Assembly: GCA_963854835.1 (NCBI GenBank)
Contig: OY978529.1
Span: 33,786,055-33,850,054, forward strand
DNA length: 64,000 nt
Origin: Megamerina dolium
Lineage: Eukaryota; Arthropoda; Insecta; Diptera; Megamerinidae
Reading direction: 5' to 3'
The position numbers were made by a program, and so were the translations under genes. Positions within the stretch are counted from its first letter, which is position 1, and every line of letters begins with the position of its first letter. Shown piece after piece: positions 12,225-24,969 of this stretch. The notes beneath the pieces are model-generated. The model saw only the letters and a list, made by a program, of their open reading frames with translations, was not told the origin of the DNA and searched no databases.

Positions 12225-13045
12225 ATCCATTTGTTAAGCATATGATTGAATCTCAGCATGCGTTCATCCGACAATATTTTGCTTATGAGCTGGTGTATGC
12301 TGCTGAGCAGCTCATCGCCTCCGGCCTTAAACAACTTGGCAGGCAGACCATCAGTACCTGCAGCTTTGCTGTCTTTTAACCTCGTCATAGTCGTGGGGTG
12401 GAACATCTACACCAACATTCATGATTAGGTTGTTCGGAAAATATTCTCAATTGGCATAATTGTTCGAGGTGTCTCTTTTCAATTAGATTCGAAAGTGTTC
12501 CCTCCATAAGCGCAGTACACTCTGGACACCAGTAACCAGATTCGTATTTTCGTTACGACATGATGACGCTCCGGGAGTTAAACTGCTACTGTGATCTTTT
12601 CGAAGAATTTTCGAGTCTCATTCCTCTTTCTATCCACACTCCATTTCTCTCTGTGCCGCGTATAGGAGGCATCTCTCTCTGCGGTACCGTCACGACACTC
12701 CTGATCATACCACTCGTTCCTCAGAGGCCGGTAGTATATGTGTCCATCGTGTGCATGTATTATCAGGAGGGGAAGTGTTCTGCATAAGCAGATCCGATAA
12801 TCGAGTGGAAAAAGCACTTGCTGTCTCTGGTGAACGCATCTTACTGACGTCAAGCTTGCTCTTTGTAGGACTTCGTTTGATGTTTGCGACTCATAGCTAC
12901 AAAATGGTAGTGATCCGAGTCGATGTTGGGATAACGGATCGATTTTACGTCCATTGCACTGGAAGCATGCTTTCTGTCGATCACAACGTGATCAATTTGG
13001 TTTTTTTGAATGTTAGATTTTGCCTCAAGAGTGCCTCAACGTGAG
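12225..13045 (-). pseudogene. RTE-like LINE fragment: endonuclease end, linker, start of reverse transcriptase
   Basis: On the minus strand the order is as follows. First is the end of an apurinic-type endonuclease domain: QIDHVVIDRKHASSA..., then NIDSDHY with the conserved SDH (about 12890-13005). Then comes a basic linker with RNEWYDQECRDGTAERDASY (about 12650-12740). Last is the start of the reverse-transcriptase region with KAAGTDGLPAKLFKAGGDEL (about 12300-12370). Stops and frameshifts separate them. The linker phrase around 12500-12530 matches the first bases of the LINE copy at 61,976, so they belong to one family. This copy supplies sequence upstream of that one and is cut off at both ends. 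Confidence 0.8.
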
Positions 13046-13089
13046 CTCTGTAAAAAATCCTATTAGAAGTGATGTTTCAAGGGTTTTTC

Positions 13090-13171
13090 CATTCGGAACC
13101 AACTAATGTAAATAGGTCTCTTATAGCACTGTCCAACTTTAACACACACAACAGTATTGAAAGAGAACCTT
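13090..13171 (+). mobile_element. SINE 3' fragment (copy D)
   Basis: Matches, in plus orientation, the 3' third of SINE copies B and C: 'cattcggaacc', then 'aggtctctt', 'actgtcca', and 'aacagtattgaaagagaa'. The tRNA-like head is missing. It lies immediately beside the LINE fragment. Confidence 0.7.
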
Positions 13172-13643
13172 AGTGGTACCATAGCGAGTTTTTCTGGCCT
13201 AAGTGTGTCATATCATTTGGAAGATATGCGGTAATTCAATCAATGCAAAGTATTTGAAATATTCTTCAATTTTATAATTGTCTAAAATTTTATTGTTTTA
13301 TTTCTTCCTTTTAATACTTCATATCTGTATGTTTGAGTCTCACAAAAAATTCCGACCTATTTAATTTGACTCTATTCAAGTTTATTGCACTTATTGCTGG
13401 CATTCACAGTTACTACGTGTTATTATAATCATAAGTATAAAAATGTCAAAAACTTTGTAAAGATTTCTAATCAAGTCAAAATTAAATTATCACATTTGGC
13501 AATGCCATAGACATTTTGCATTCAAAGAAGGTGTTGCCAAAAATAATACATAAGCATTTACATTTTTAAACAAGCAAACAATTTCTGACATATTTACAAC
13601 GTTCATTTATAATATTATGTGTCATAGAGAGAAAAAATAAGTA

Positions 13644-14458
13644 AAGGGTTTTCCATTAGGGACATAACAATTTCGTATCTTTATATGAACGCACCCTTAA
13701 AATCAACTGTCAATGTCAAAACGTTAGTTAAAGTCAACATTTTCATCATGGTTAAGTTCACGAACCAGCAACGTTTGGAAATTATTAAAAATTACTACCG
13801 AAATTCTGAGTCGCTGGTCGCAACTTTAAGAGCGAAAAATCATCTTCAGCGATGAAGCTCATTTCTGGCTCAATGGCTTTGTCAATAAGCAAAATATGCA
13901 TTATTGGTCAGCAATATACCCACAAATGCTTCTTGAGACACCGTTGCACCCGCAAAAAGTTACTGTTTGGTGCGGTTTTCATGCCGGAGGTGTGATTGGG
14001 CCGTATTTTTTCATGTATGAAAACGACCGTCATGTTACCGTCAATGGAGAACGCTATCGTGCTATGTTGGAAGATTATTTGTGGCCAGAATTGGATTAAC
14101 TTGACATCAGCGATATGTGGTTTCAACAAGACGGTGCCACTAGCCACACAGCACACGTCACAATCGATTTATTGCAAGGCAAATTCGGTGAACGTGTTAT
14201 CTCGAGAGATGGTCCGGTCGAATGGCCGCCTCGTTCATGCGATCTAACACCATTGGATTTTTTTTTATGGGGCTTTATCAAGTCACTGGTCTATGCCAAC
14301 AAGCCAGCAACTTTAGACGAGCTCAAAGACAACATCCAACGCGAAATTGCCAACGGTCCGGTCGAAATGTGTGCTAGAGTGGTGGAAAATTGGGTCCAAT
14401 GAATATTTCTGTGTTTTATTAATAGATAAAATTGTTATGTCCCTAATGGAAAACCTTT
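13644..14458 (+). mobile_element. Mariner-like (DD41D) element with both inverted ends
   Basis: Terminal inverted repeats of about 30 bp at 13644-13673 and 14429-14458 are identical except for one base. TA flanks both sides (13642-13643 and 14459-14460). At 815 bp it is about two thirds of a full element, because the centre-left of the transposase gene is deleted. Confidence 0.93.
13748..14402 (+). pseudogene. DD41D mariner-like transposase, internally deleted
   Basis: Starts with ATG at 13748 (MVKFTNQQRLEIIKNYYRNS), the beginning of the DNA-binding domain. Near 13835 a deletion removes roughly 100 or more codons and shifts frame. The sequence then resumes with IIFSDEAHFWLNGFVNKQN (first catalytic Asp in SDE), PHQKVTVWCGF-like sequence, and VNGERYRAMLEDYLWPEL. 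An in-frame TAA at 14097-14099 follows. The same frame continues with MWFQQDGATSHTA (second Asp), EWPPRSCDLTPLDFFLWG (third Asp) and a C-terminus ending in VVENWVQ. I count 41 residues between the second and third Asp, which places it in the DD41D group known as rosa-type rather than DD34D mariners. Not functional. Confidence 0.88.
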
Positions 14459-14460
14459 TA

Positions 14461-17400
14461 TATACCTACAATAGTTGAAATTTTTAAAAAAGTATTGTAA
14501 AATATGTATAACATTCTCTCACACAACACCCACAACATATATATGCAAGTATGTACCTAACTTCGCAAGATACTCACGTAAACATTTGCACATTGCCAGC
14601 GGGTTTTCAATTTACTCTTCTTCATTTGTGTCTGCATGCAACACAACTGTGTCTCTGAACACTTGCTCATTGCACATTTTTATGGTTTCCTTTCAGTCAA
14701 AGTTGATAAAAATTGTGAAATGTTTATTTTTGTTTTTTTTTTTTTGGCAAACTATTTGCTGAATCTCAACTTGATATTGTTTGATTTTTATATTGCATCC
14801 TTTTGCTACGTGTTTCGTTTATTCATGCTGTTCATGATTTTGTGTGTATAGTAGCTGTTGCAAAGAGAAGAGACAAAAAACAAAAAGAATACAAAATAAA
14901 AATATTAAACGTACAAAAGTCATACTAATAAAAGTTGGCAACACTAACTGAATAGGAAAGAACAGAGAAAGACAGAGAGAGAGTGAGAGAAATGCGGAAT
15001 GTTCATTTCATATTGACTGGTGTTCATATTCATGAATTTCTACAATATATTCTGTATATTAATGCATTTGTGTCTGCATTCGCTGTTCATAAAATGATGT
15101 TACATATAAACTCAAGCAAAGACACAAATGTATATTGTGTTGTCTATTTTGAAGTTAGCTGAAAATTGAATTACTCTCATTCATTGCTGCAAGCTGTATT
15201 GTATGCCAAGACGTGACATCATATTGAGTGTCATTTTATTGCGGTAAAATATGTGATGTACTATATATTTATGTATTGTACATAAATATAACATGATTGA
15301 TAAATCACACATGTCACATAATGCACCGATTGCCAGAGAGATTTTTAGTAGCGAAGAGGTGCATAGGTTGAGAAGAAATCGTTGGATGATGTAGTTGATT
15401 TAAAAAAGAATTTCAAATTCAAATGCTCCTTTAATGGCACAAAAGTAAGGAAAATTTTTGAAAATTTGGAATGCTTAATTCCGGTAATACTGAAACTTAG
15501 AGGGTGCCATGACAGATAGTCATCCAAGTAACATATTGGACTTCGATAAGTGTCTATAGAAGTTATTCCAACTGCGCTTTTACCTTCGTAAAGGTTTTGT
15601 GGAAGCAATTTTGGCAGATAAATTATTGAGCTGCTCAAAGCTATTTTTGCTTCGATAAAAGTGGCTTATAGTGGTTAAAAAATAAGAGTGATGTTCGCAA
15701 TTGTATAAGCAAAGTGCTATAAAACTTTTGCATTTTTTTTTTCCTAAAGACCAATTAGTAGCCATATAGATGTGGCTTCACGAAATAACTTCCATCCAGC
15801 AGCTCAACGGCTGCTTAATAAAGTTCATCCTCTCAAACTGCTATAAAACTTGAAGATTTTTTTTCCTAAAGACCAATTGGAAACCTCTTTATATCGATTA
15901 ATTCAAACTGCCTTAAGGAATTGCAAATTGTTACTTGGGCAGACGGACCCGAAAAAAAAACACATTTTTGTGCTAGATGTAAATGCATAATTCCATGCTC
16001 ATTGTGTGAAAAATGCGTACGGAAGCATAAGTTTGTATTGGAGGTAGGTGTGGTTTTCACCTGATTTATTGCATTTTCAAATGAGTTATAATTACAAGCA
16101 TAAGTTGTGAAAACACATATTCAATTCATACGTTTGTATAGGAGCTAAGTACAGGTTTTATCCGATTATGCCGTTTTCGATAAATATTCGTATCCGATAA
16201 TCGATTTTTTCAATGATCGTATAATTGAGAACTACCTATTTTTTACTGTATACTCGTATTTGTATTCAAAAACCGATTATTAAAATATATTGAATAATAT
16301 TTGTATTTGATAACCGGTTGTTAAACATTTTCGATTATTATTCGAACCAGACAGTTGAATTTTTCAAGGATCGAATAATTGAACACCCCTTATTTTGGAC
16401 TGTGTATTTGTATTCGATAACTGAGTTTCCTTAAAAGCTTGAAAAAAATTGCACAGATATATTTTTCTAATCGCATGCATTGACTTGATTTTTCGTTAAA
16501 ATAATCTCATATGAATTGATGTATCAATTTGATCAATTTCACGCATATATTTGTGTGATACATTATGCAAATAGTGTGACCGTCCTTCATAATCACAACA
16601 ACAACAATAACAACAACAAAAAGAAACAACATAAATAAAGTCATTCGTAATCGTCTTGTTAAATTGTAAAAACCCAAACCAGCACCAGCGCCACCACTAT
16701 AACCAGATTCTGTTGTGCCATGTGCACAGACACATACACACACACACGTACATATAATAGCTATATATAAATAAGTATATTTATGAGCGGATGTTTTAAA
16801 TGCGACAACATTTTCGCACTCAATTACTTACATTAGGGCGCTAACAACAGGATTTGTTTTCATTTCGTTTTGTTCCTTTCCATTAAAATTTTATTTCCGT
16901 AACGAGGGATTACGAGACCAACATATACTTGCGAATAAAATGTTTGTACGACTATACTTTATATAGTTAGCACATCATACCATACACTTCGTAACATCAT
17001 CACCACCACTGCCATCACTAAAGACACCCCCATTAATGGCAAAACCACTCTACCACTATTGTATTTAATCTGATGCTTCTTCTTTGTCTTCTTTGTCGTT
17101 CTCGTATTTTTTCTCCTTCTTCTTCTTGTTCTTCCTACTCTTGTTCTTTATATGAATGTGACATTTTTTGCTGTGTCACGAGAATCGGTCACAAACCAAC
17201 CAAACAACCAACCAACTGACTAACCAACCATCACAACCCTCTTTAGTACTATTTTTGTTTCGTTTGTTGTTCTTGTTGTTGCTTTTTTTCCTCTTTTCCA
17301 TTTTATCATTTGTCCCATTAGATAATAAAAAACAACAATTTGCCACCCATTGACTAATAGTAGCAAGTACTATTTATTTATGTACACCAGTGACACCAGT

Positions 17401-18004
17401 GGTAAGTATGCTGTGTCTATCTACTCGTTTACATCGAGCAACAACATTTTTGTACAACATATGGTCAAGTGATATAAAATCATTTCGCTGACTGAGCTTT
17501 CATCTGTAATTTGTGACATACGTTTTGTAGTAGTTTATTGATATTCATTTCTTACGTTTATTGCCATTGTCATATGACCCATGGTTTTAATATATACTTT
17601 TATTGTTTTGATAACAAGAACAAAAACAAAACAAAAACAAAACAAAACAAAAAACAGAAAACGAAACCTACCTTAATGGTTTAAGTGATTTTGTTCCTCT
17701 TCTTTTTAGTAAGTATAATTTATAGTTTTTGCTTTTAAATTTATAAGAACAACAAAAATCCTCACCGTACAATTTTGACAGCCCAATCTCTGGGTAATAA
17801 TCCCATGCGAAAATTATAGAATGGCGAATATTTTCGCTGTGGAAGATTGTGGTCATTTTTTGTATAGCGAAATAACAGGACGAACTTTCATCCAGTCAGA
17901 TACTACCTGGAACTGCAACATTTCCAATTGTAAATGCGAAAACGTCAATTGAAAATAAGGATAGTCCATTGTAGATAGATAGATATAGATTTAGATTCAA
18001 TTTT
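14461..18004. other. AT-rich spacer with small duplications, no gene seen
   Basis: No protein similarity recognised. A segment with 'cctaaagaccaatt' is duplicated at about 15717-15757 and 15841-15880. A diverged duplication with 'ttcgataa' phrases spans about 16190-16430. Simple-sequence runs include CCAA-rich (17195-17235), ACAAAA-rich (17615-17655), and TTC-rich (17090-17140). Frames of 60-97 codons here show no domain. Confidence 0.55.
16190..16430. repeat. Diverged tandem duplication, about 155 bp apart
   Basis: The block 'ttttttcaatgatcgtataattga' to 'gtatttgtattc' near 16205-16265 recurs near 16360-16420 as 'ttttcaaggatcgaataattga' to 'gtatttgtattcg'. No coding potential. Confidence 0.6.
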
Positions 18005-18331
18005 TTGGGATCAGCATTTTTGTAACATACAGCGCATCTTCGCCCCTTAAAGAGGCTCACTCACATTGACGATTTTATCATTCCTTCTCCAAAGTTTCTG
18101 TACACTGTTAGAATATATGACCTACTCCCATTAATTTTTACTACTTTAAAAATATACTTACTCCCTATCTCTTCCGTCGAAGGACGTTCCGTTACAAAAT
18201 TAATTTAAAAACACCGTAAAATCGACAAGTCTCTCTATAGTTGTCTCTCTATAGTTGTTGACCGACTTCCATTAATTCTTCTGCTCATGGTTGGTTTAAA
18301 ACGTTTATGTCGCATTTCGGCTCTGGTCGTA
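18005..18331 (+). repeat. Dispersed degenerate tandem repeat, array 3 (left part)
   Basis: Shares CCCATTAATTTTT, 'cttactccctatctc', 'aaaatcgacaa' and the phrase 'gaccgacttccattaattcttc' with other arrays. It carries a short direct duplication of CTCTCTATAGTTGT (about 18230-18257). It is cut at 18331 by a mariner insertion. Confidence 0.75.
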
Positions 18332-19568
18332 CAAGGTGCGACAATTATGTATTAAGACTGCCTCCAGAAAACATAATTAAAACATGATATCTGCTAATTG
18401 TTCGGTATTATTTTTTGGAAATATGCTCCTCCTGATTCAATACACTTGTTACATCGATTTAATAGTGATTCAAACGAGTATTCCAGCTCATTTTTCGGAA
18501 TTGCCTCCAGTATCCTCATCGAAGCCCGTCATCAAAAAAGCATCCTTTCAACTTCAATTTCAGTTTTGGGAACAAAAAGAAGTCGCACGGTGCCAAATCA
18601 GGTATAACACACAGACCTGATTCAGAGACAAAAATTGACGAACAATGAGTGCTGTGTGACTCGGTGCATTATCGTGTAATACAGACCAAGTTTTTGGATC
18701 GCGGTATTCTGGTCGAACACGACGGATTCTGGACATCAAACGCTTCAAAACTTCGAGGTAACATGTGGAAGTAACTGTTTGACCAGTTGGAACAAATTCT
18801 TTGTGGTTAATTCCTTTGCTATCGAAGAATGTTTTGATTTTTGATGGAGCTTTTCGTGTTTTTTTGGCTTGTGGTGAGTTTTTTGATTTCCATTCCGCAC
18901 TTTGACGCTTGGTTTCTGGATCGTATTGGAAACACCATGTTTCATCACCCGTAACAATTGTTTTCAGGAAGTTTAGATCATTTTCTGCAGCTGCAACCAT
19001 GTCTCTAGAATGACTGACTCTCATTAATTTTTGGTCCTCGGTCAATGTGTGTATAATAAATCTTTGTTTTGCCCAAATCCTCGTGAAGAATGAGTCGGAT
19101 AGTTTCTCTGTTGATGTTTAAGTCCTCTTCCATCATTTTCACTGAAGCATTGCGGTCTTCTCTAATAAAATCACGAACTTTCTGGATCGCTTCCGGCGTC
19201 CGCACTGAAATTGGCCTTCCTTCTTTTATTTCATCTTCCAGCGACTCTCTGCCATCCACAAACCGTTTATGCCATATAAAAACATTTGATCTTGATAAAC
19301 AAGCATCGCCATACGCTTGCTGCATCATTCCGAATGTTTCTGATGCACTTTTATCAATTTTTGCGTGAAATTTAATGACCGCTCTTTGCTCCATGTTAAA
19401 ATTTCAACATCCAACGAACACGTGTTTTGTAAAATGAATATCAATAAACAGTAAATGACAACCAAATGCCATGAAATTTTGACAGTTAGTAGAGGAAGGT
19501 TGAAGCTTCAAAACGCGCTTGGTTGCTGAGATATGATTCCAGTCTTAATACATTATTGTCGCACCTTG
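18332..19568 (-). mobile_element. Near full-length mariner transposon
   Basis: Inverted ends of 29 bp lie at 18332-18360 and 19540-19568, with one mismatch. TA flanks both sides (18330-18331 and 19569-19570). The length is 1,237 bp, close to the usual 1.3 kb. The flanks join into one unit of the dispersed tandem repeat, so the insertion came after that repeat. Confidence 0.95.
18394..19394 (-). pseudogene. Mariner transposase, nearly full length with frameshifts
   Basis: Minus-strand gene from ATG at 19394 (MEQRAVIKFHAKIDKS) to a TAG at 18394, about 333 codons against about 345 for the family. The N-terminal helix-turn-helix region runs to about 19050. A frameshift of a few bases near 19040, in the linker before LTEDQKLMRVSHSRD, splits the two long frames. 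The catalytic domain has IVTGDETWCFQYDPETKRQ (first Asp) and VLHDNAPSHTALIV (second Asp). A second small deletion near 18605-18625 shifts the frame just before the third motif, which survives as PDLAPCDFFLFPKLK. A further frame change precedes the C-terminus (LLNRCNKCIESGGAYF). This is the best preserved transposase in the window, but it is not functional. Confidence 0.9.
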
Positions 19569-20050
19569 TAAAAGAACTATGGAAATTGAAACATTCATTA
19601 AAACATCCCGAATAGCTCCTAGAGGAGTAAATTGCATTACTAACAATAATTAATTTTTTATCCTCTACATTTTTTACCATAGTTACTCCCTCTTCTGCTA
19701 CAAAAGTTAACAGACTTTTATTAATTTTTACTACTTAACATCCTCTCTGAACATACTTACTCTTTATCTTTTTCTCATACAAAATTAACTTAAAAATATC
19801 TGAAAATCGACAAATATCCCCATAGTTGTCCAGGAATCGTCACTAGAGCATTGAAGTATATGACCGACTTCCATTAATTCTTCTTCGCGGGGTTGGTGAG
19901 ACTTGGTTAGATCGAATTTCGCCTTTAGCCTCAAAAAAGAATGATGAAAGTTGAAACTGTAATTAAAGTACCTAAAATCGGGTCTAGAGTAGTAAAATGT
20001 ATTACCAACATCTGTTAAGTTTCCCACCTAAATATTTACATTTACCTTGG
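19569..20050 (+). repeat. Dispersed degenerate tandem repeat, array 3 (right part)
   Basis: Resumes the unit cut by the mariner ('aaagaactatggaaattgaaac'), followed by 'cctagaggag', ATTAATTTTT, 'gaacatacttactc', 'aaatcgacaaatatccccatag', 'gaccgacttccattaattcttc'. The last phrase is nearly the same as at 18260. Confidence 0.75.
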
Positions 20051-21639
20051 GGATGATTCTATAAAATTGGAAAATATGAATTTTGAGGTTGAAAAAGCAT
20101 TTTATTGTTACTCGCTCGAGCAGTGCTTAATACGATAGGAGGCTACGTTTTAATCATTGAAGTAGGGCTTCTCAAAATGGACTCACATTTAATGAATTAC
20201 GCAGTATGACTTTTTGTCTGTGGCAGATGCAAAATACCATTTTAACTAGAACGCTTTGTTTTGTCTTGTTTTGTTTTGATATCAAATATTAATCAATGTG
20301 AAAGGAGACTAGGAAATATTATTAAAAACACCAAAATCTATTTCACTTTTGCTCAAACAGAGTGTGGTAATATAATAAGAGTTCCCACTATTTTAGCATA
20401 AATATTTTCACTCACATCCGACATGTTCTAAAATAAATACACTTCACGTACTTCATAATATTTACACAGTAAATTTTAAATGTATATTTGTGTTGAGAAA
20501 ATTCTCAATAGTAAATGAAAAAAAAAAATTTTTTTTAAAGAAGCAGACCATCTAAGCATCTGGGTTTTGGGGAACATCATTGGAATAGAATCATTAGAAG
20601 TAAACAATCAAAAAAGTATATGAAATGACAAAAAAGTGAACCATTCTCATGCACAAAAAAGTACCAGCTATTTACTCCATAATAAAAATGAAGTGAGTGA
20701 TAATACAACGAACAAAAAAAAACGAAGGATTTTAAAATTTCCCTAAAATAACCATGGTTGAAATAGTAACTATTGTCTATGATGTCGTTAGTCGAATCAT
20801 AATCTGATCCCTCTGTAAAAAGTTTGTCATGCACACAAGCAAATATGGATAAAATAAAATGAAGCAAAAGTACTAAAAAATATCTAAAAAACATAAAGGT
20901 TATAGAGCGGATTAAAAAAAATAAATAAAGCAAAATCTCCACTCCCTCACCAATGTATTTTACAACACTCCTTCTGCTCTCACATCAAGCTTCGAATTTC
21001 CATTTTTCTGCCTCATCTCTATGGATGCTGTGTAGAATTAGGGAAGGAAGTTAGCAATAAAATACGGAAGCTGTACAAATTACAAATATCCAAGTTATGG
21101 CTCCCTTAAAATGACAGGATCAATGTAACGACATAGCATAAATAAAATTCGATAAGGCAGCCTTCATGCACATTGCTATTGAAGCTGGAGAAGGAAGTTT
21201 AGTAAACTTGGTAGTGCGCTGTAGCACTTCCACTATACATAGAAGCAATGACTGTTAGAGTATTTGCAACAAGAGCGCGCTTCTTCGAAATACTAGAATT
21301 TAAATAAATGTCAGATTTTGGATGCCTTTTGTACATGAGGTCATGAATTCGCAACGAGTCCAATGCAATAAATATATTCAAAAACATTTTTTTTCCTTCA
21401 CTGTCGGTAAGCAATGGACAATTGTTTTTCCAAGAATCCTGAAAGAGTTCTGAGATAAATATAAGCGATTCAACGTCTCAGCCTTTTTGGAATCCCTAAG
21501 GATAAACATTTCAATGATTAATTCATCGATCATATTACTATCTTTAATGAAGCAAGTATATTTTAAAGTTGAGGTTGCTCTAATCACACAAAAGCGCACA
21601 CACCAACACCTGGCTTGTCCACCAAATGAGATAAAGATT
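20051..21639. other. AT-rich spacer, no gene seen
   Basis: The frames up to 121 codons here (minus strand 20577-20942) are rich in Phe, Tyr and Ile and match no domain I know. Poly-A/T near 20520-20540. Confidence 0.55.
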
Positions 21640-22010
21640 TCTAAGGTTGACGGCTAATAAACATTACTTGGCCCTAACATTTTCCCCAAACATTGTTACC
21701 TCTATTTTCAAACCAAAGGGAAGCTCGTTGAAAATAAACAAATATTCGCATAGAGTTATGAAATATATGATGATTATATGAGATATCCCAATTTTAATTT
21801 TCTAACCAAATTTGTTTCTGTATATACTTGCTACCTATCTTGAGTCCTTAGGTAGGTTTCGTCACAATATACGACAAGTTCAAATTTTTCTCTCCCAACA
21901 TTTGTTTCAAATATACTGAGTGTTTATCTCAAACCTCTAAGGGGGCTCTCCTATCAAGTTGATGTTTTATAAAATTTATTCCCACCACTCTCCGGAAATG
22001 GAAGTAGGGA
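21640..22010 (+). repeat. Dispersed degenerate tandem repeat, array 4
   Basis: About two diverged units with 'ctctattttcaaacc', 'cttgctacctatcttgagtcctta', 'caaacctctaagggggctctcctat' and 'ttgatgttttataaaattt'. These are the same phrase order as in the other arrays. Confidence 0.6.
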
Positions 22011-24969
22011 GTTGGTATGTCCACGAAAAATGTTGGGAAGAAAACATTTATGAAGCTCGACGATATATTTGATCTGTCTATCGGCACGCTGGAACCAATT
22101 GGAACCAATTTTATACATATATCAACTTTGTATGGGAGCCCCCGAACTGGGTCAGATTCGGATAGGGCATCTGTTGCACATAACTCAAACGGTCGTGGTG
22201 ATTATCAGAATAAAATGGAAAAACCCTTCTTCAAGAGCACAACGGGCCTTACTTGAGGTTAGTTCGTGTAAGCAAACAGGCTCTCGAATCTGATATAACC
22301 CAAGTCTAATATACTCTTGTTGAAAATGCTACAATACATAAATGATGACTGCCGATGTAGAAAAAAATATTCTTAATTCTCACATATACGCCCTCAGCTG
22401 CCATTGCTGCCCTCCAAATTCTCCTCCTCTTCAATATAAGATGAAGCCTCCCTTTTATTATAGTAGATGTTGTTGCTATTTTAAGTAAAATTTTGTAACT
22501 GGATGAAATGCTCAATGAATAGTCATCACAACAACAACAACGAAACGAACTACAACAAAATTATTATTCAAGCGACAACAAAAATGGCTGAAAATATAGC
22601 AAAGTACAATATTTCTTTTTTTTTCCAAGCTATGTACTTAGAAAGTCAGTTGTCGTGGTCGTCGTATATGAATTGTGAATTGTGTAAATAAATATTTGTA
22701 AATGTGAATTTGTACTAGTATATGTACAATATCCTCAAGCTAAGACTAAATATGTATGATGGACTTATATTCACATTCACCAAAAAAAAGAGGGAATCTC
22801 AGTTTGAAATCAACCAGAGCAACGACAATGACGATGATGATGCTGACTCTAACAAAAGGTGCGCCAGATGATTACTTTTGTAAACGTGCTCATTCTTCTT
22901 TAGCCTCACTCTCTGACTATGAGAAGAATCCTTAAAAAAATTGTACATAATATTAAAGAAGAGGAAGGAGAAGACATAATGACAATAAGAAAACAAAACA
23001 ACAACAACAAAAAACCGAAGAAGGAAGCCAAAATGGTTAGTGGTTATACAACAAGAATAGTTACGTTGAATTTGTATGTCGTAAGGCATAGAAACTAAGT
23101 GGGTGGTTGAATAAATTCTTGTTCGTTTGATGCGTTGGGTCGACATTAACGAACATATGGGTGGCGATATACAAGCACTCGTACGTACACACATATGAGA
23201 TGTATGTATTATTGGGTGGTTATATTGGTTATGGTTTGCATATACTCGTATGTACGAGTATTAATGTGTTACTTGCTTCTAAGTAATATTTTGTGACTGC
23301 TGCAATGACTAAAATGCCTAGGTTTACAGATATTTGTTGGTTCAATGGTTGAATGGTTGAATGGTTGAATAGCTTGGGTTGGGTGGTTTGTTGAAGATTT
23401 GCTTTAATTTTGAAATTTTTTTTTTTTGGTAGGTATTATTTGTGAGGATATATGTATATTGTATGTCATGTATTCTTATATATAATTTCGTATTGCATCA
23501 CATATCAGATGCGTCAGATATTCGCATAATATAGTCGTATACAATAGATAGAATAGCATGTATGTTACGTAGTTATTCTATGACGTATCAACTACAATAT
23601 TACGTAGTTTTTCTTCAGACATTTTTGTACTGCTTCTTTTATTGTTTACTGCCAGTAATAATTTGACACAGTATAACAACATAATAGTATAACAACGAGG
23701 ATATGGCTAAAAGGCAAATGAAAAATGAAATGACGATAATAAATAAAACATGAGCAAGAAAATGGAAAATAGAGATCACCTAAAAAGAAGAAGAAGATGA
23801 AAGAAATATGGACTATAATAGACAAGAAAATGAAAAGGAAAAAATTATAATTTGAACATATTCTACAATATACATACGTAGATGTGCTCCTTTTCTATTG
23901 AGAACTACGATCGAAAAACTGTCCATCATAATTGTTTCTTTAAAATTATCGATCTTAATCGTCGTAATTTGTATGCTGTATATTGGATGAACTCGTCACA
24001 TTTTATTTTAACTCCAGTTGTTCTTAGTATGTAGACTAGACATTGTAGACATATTCTTTTTCATTCGTTATTATCACCGAGTGTGCAACTCGTCAACTCG
24101 TTAACTCGATACGAATTCGAGTCACATTTTATTTCAATACATGTTGTTTGTAATCGATACATTTTCTTTCAATCGCTGTTATTGCAAAATTTACAACTCA
24201 TCAATTCATCGAATTAAATAGTTACAAATTTAAGTTGACGTAATATTGTAATTTTCAGTCGATTTACTCGTTTTAAAAATGTATACGACTCGTTTCACTA
24301 TCATGGACTGAGATTGAAAATGCTGTCGGTTGTACTTTTTCCCTGAAATCTACTTTAAAAATTACTCAGTATTATATATTCAGCAATGAAATGAATGTCA
24401 AAATTTTTTTCGTGACAATATTTTTTTCATTGGGAATTTAATTAGAATATAAAAGTGCATCATAGGTCAATAGGTTAGGTTCGGTTATTGTGGCATTCCT
24501 CTCTATAAGAGGGCACACTTGGCCAAGAAGGCTGGTTGTGAGACCACGCGAATATTTCTACTCCTATAACTTGCTGAACTATCTGAATTTATTTACAGTA
24601 TACATTTCAGAAGAGTACTGTTGGAGAAGAGTTAAAAAACGTGTGTGTTGCATCGATGAATATATATTGCGAATGTCGAAATCAATTACATGTTGAGTTA
24701 CAAGAAAGTAAATTGAATACATGATGCAATAGAAGAGGTGAAGTTAAGTGATTGTACGCTCTTTTCTAACTAATGGAATAACGAATGTCAAATCCTATCT
24801 TTGGTGTTCTTTCTTATTTACATAATTCCTCTCTCGTCATATTATACCTCTTTTATTACACCATGGAACAAATGAGAGTATTAATATTTGACATTACAAA
24901 TTAACTAAAAAAAAATAACGAGTACAGTGGGTTGATATGACCCAACAAGTGCCTTTTGCATTCTCTGAA
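22011..24969. other. AT-rich spacer, no gene seen
   Basis: No coding sequence recognised. 'ggaaccaatt' is duplicated in tandem near 22090-22110. A 9-bp unit, GGTTGAATG, is repeated at about 23346-23370. A TAGGTTAGGTT-like phrase occurs near 24471-24482. Confidence 0.5.
23985..24290. repeat. Diverged tandem duplication with ACTCGT phrases
   Basis: 'actcgtcacattttatttt..ttgtt..acattc' near 23990-24070 recurs as 'tcgagtcacattttatttc..ttgtttg..acatt' near 24118-24170. Short 'caactcgt' repeats lie between them. Non-coding. Confidence 0.5.

Noticed and set aside
20577..20942. 121-codon minus-strand open frame rich in Phe, Tyr and Ile
   Set aside because: The apparent membrane-like composition reflects AAA/TTT-rich DNA; there is no pattern of a real protein.
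22017..22293. Possible coding fragment (GSPRTGSDSDRASVAHNSNGR)
   Set aside because: A faint resemblance to element-like sequence, but I could not match it to any family.
22799..23194. 131-codon minus-strand open frame
   Set aside because: Composition is low-complexity (Phe, Val, Ser runs) and no motif was recognised.
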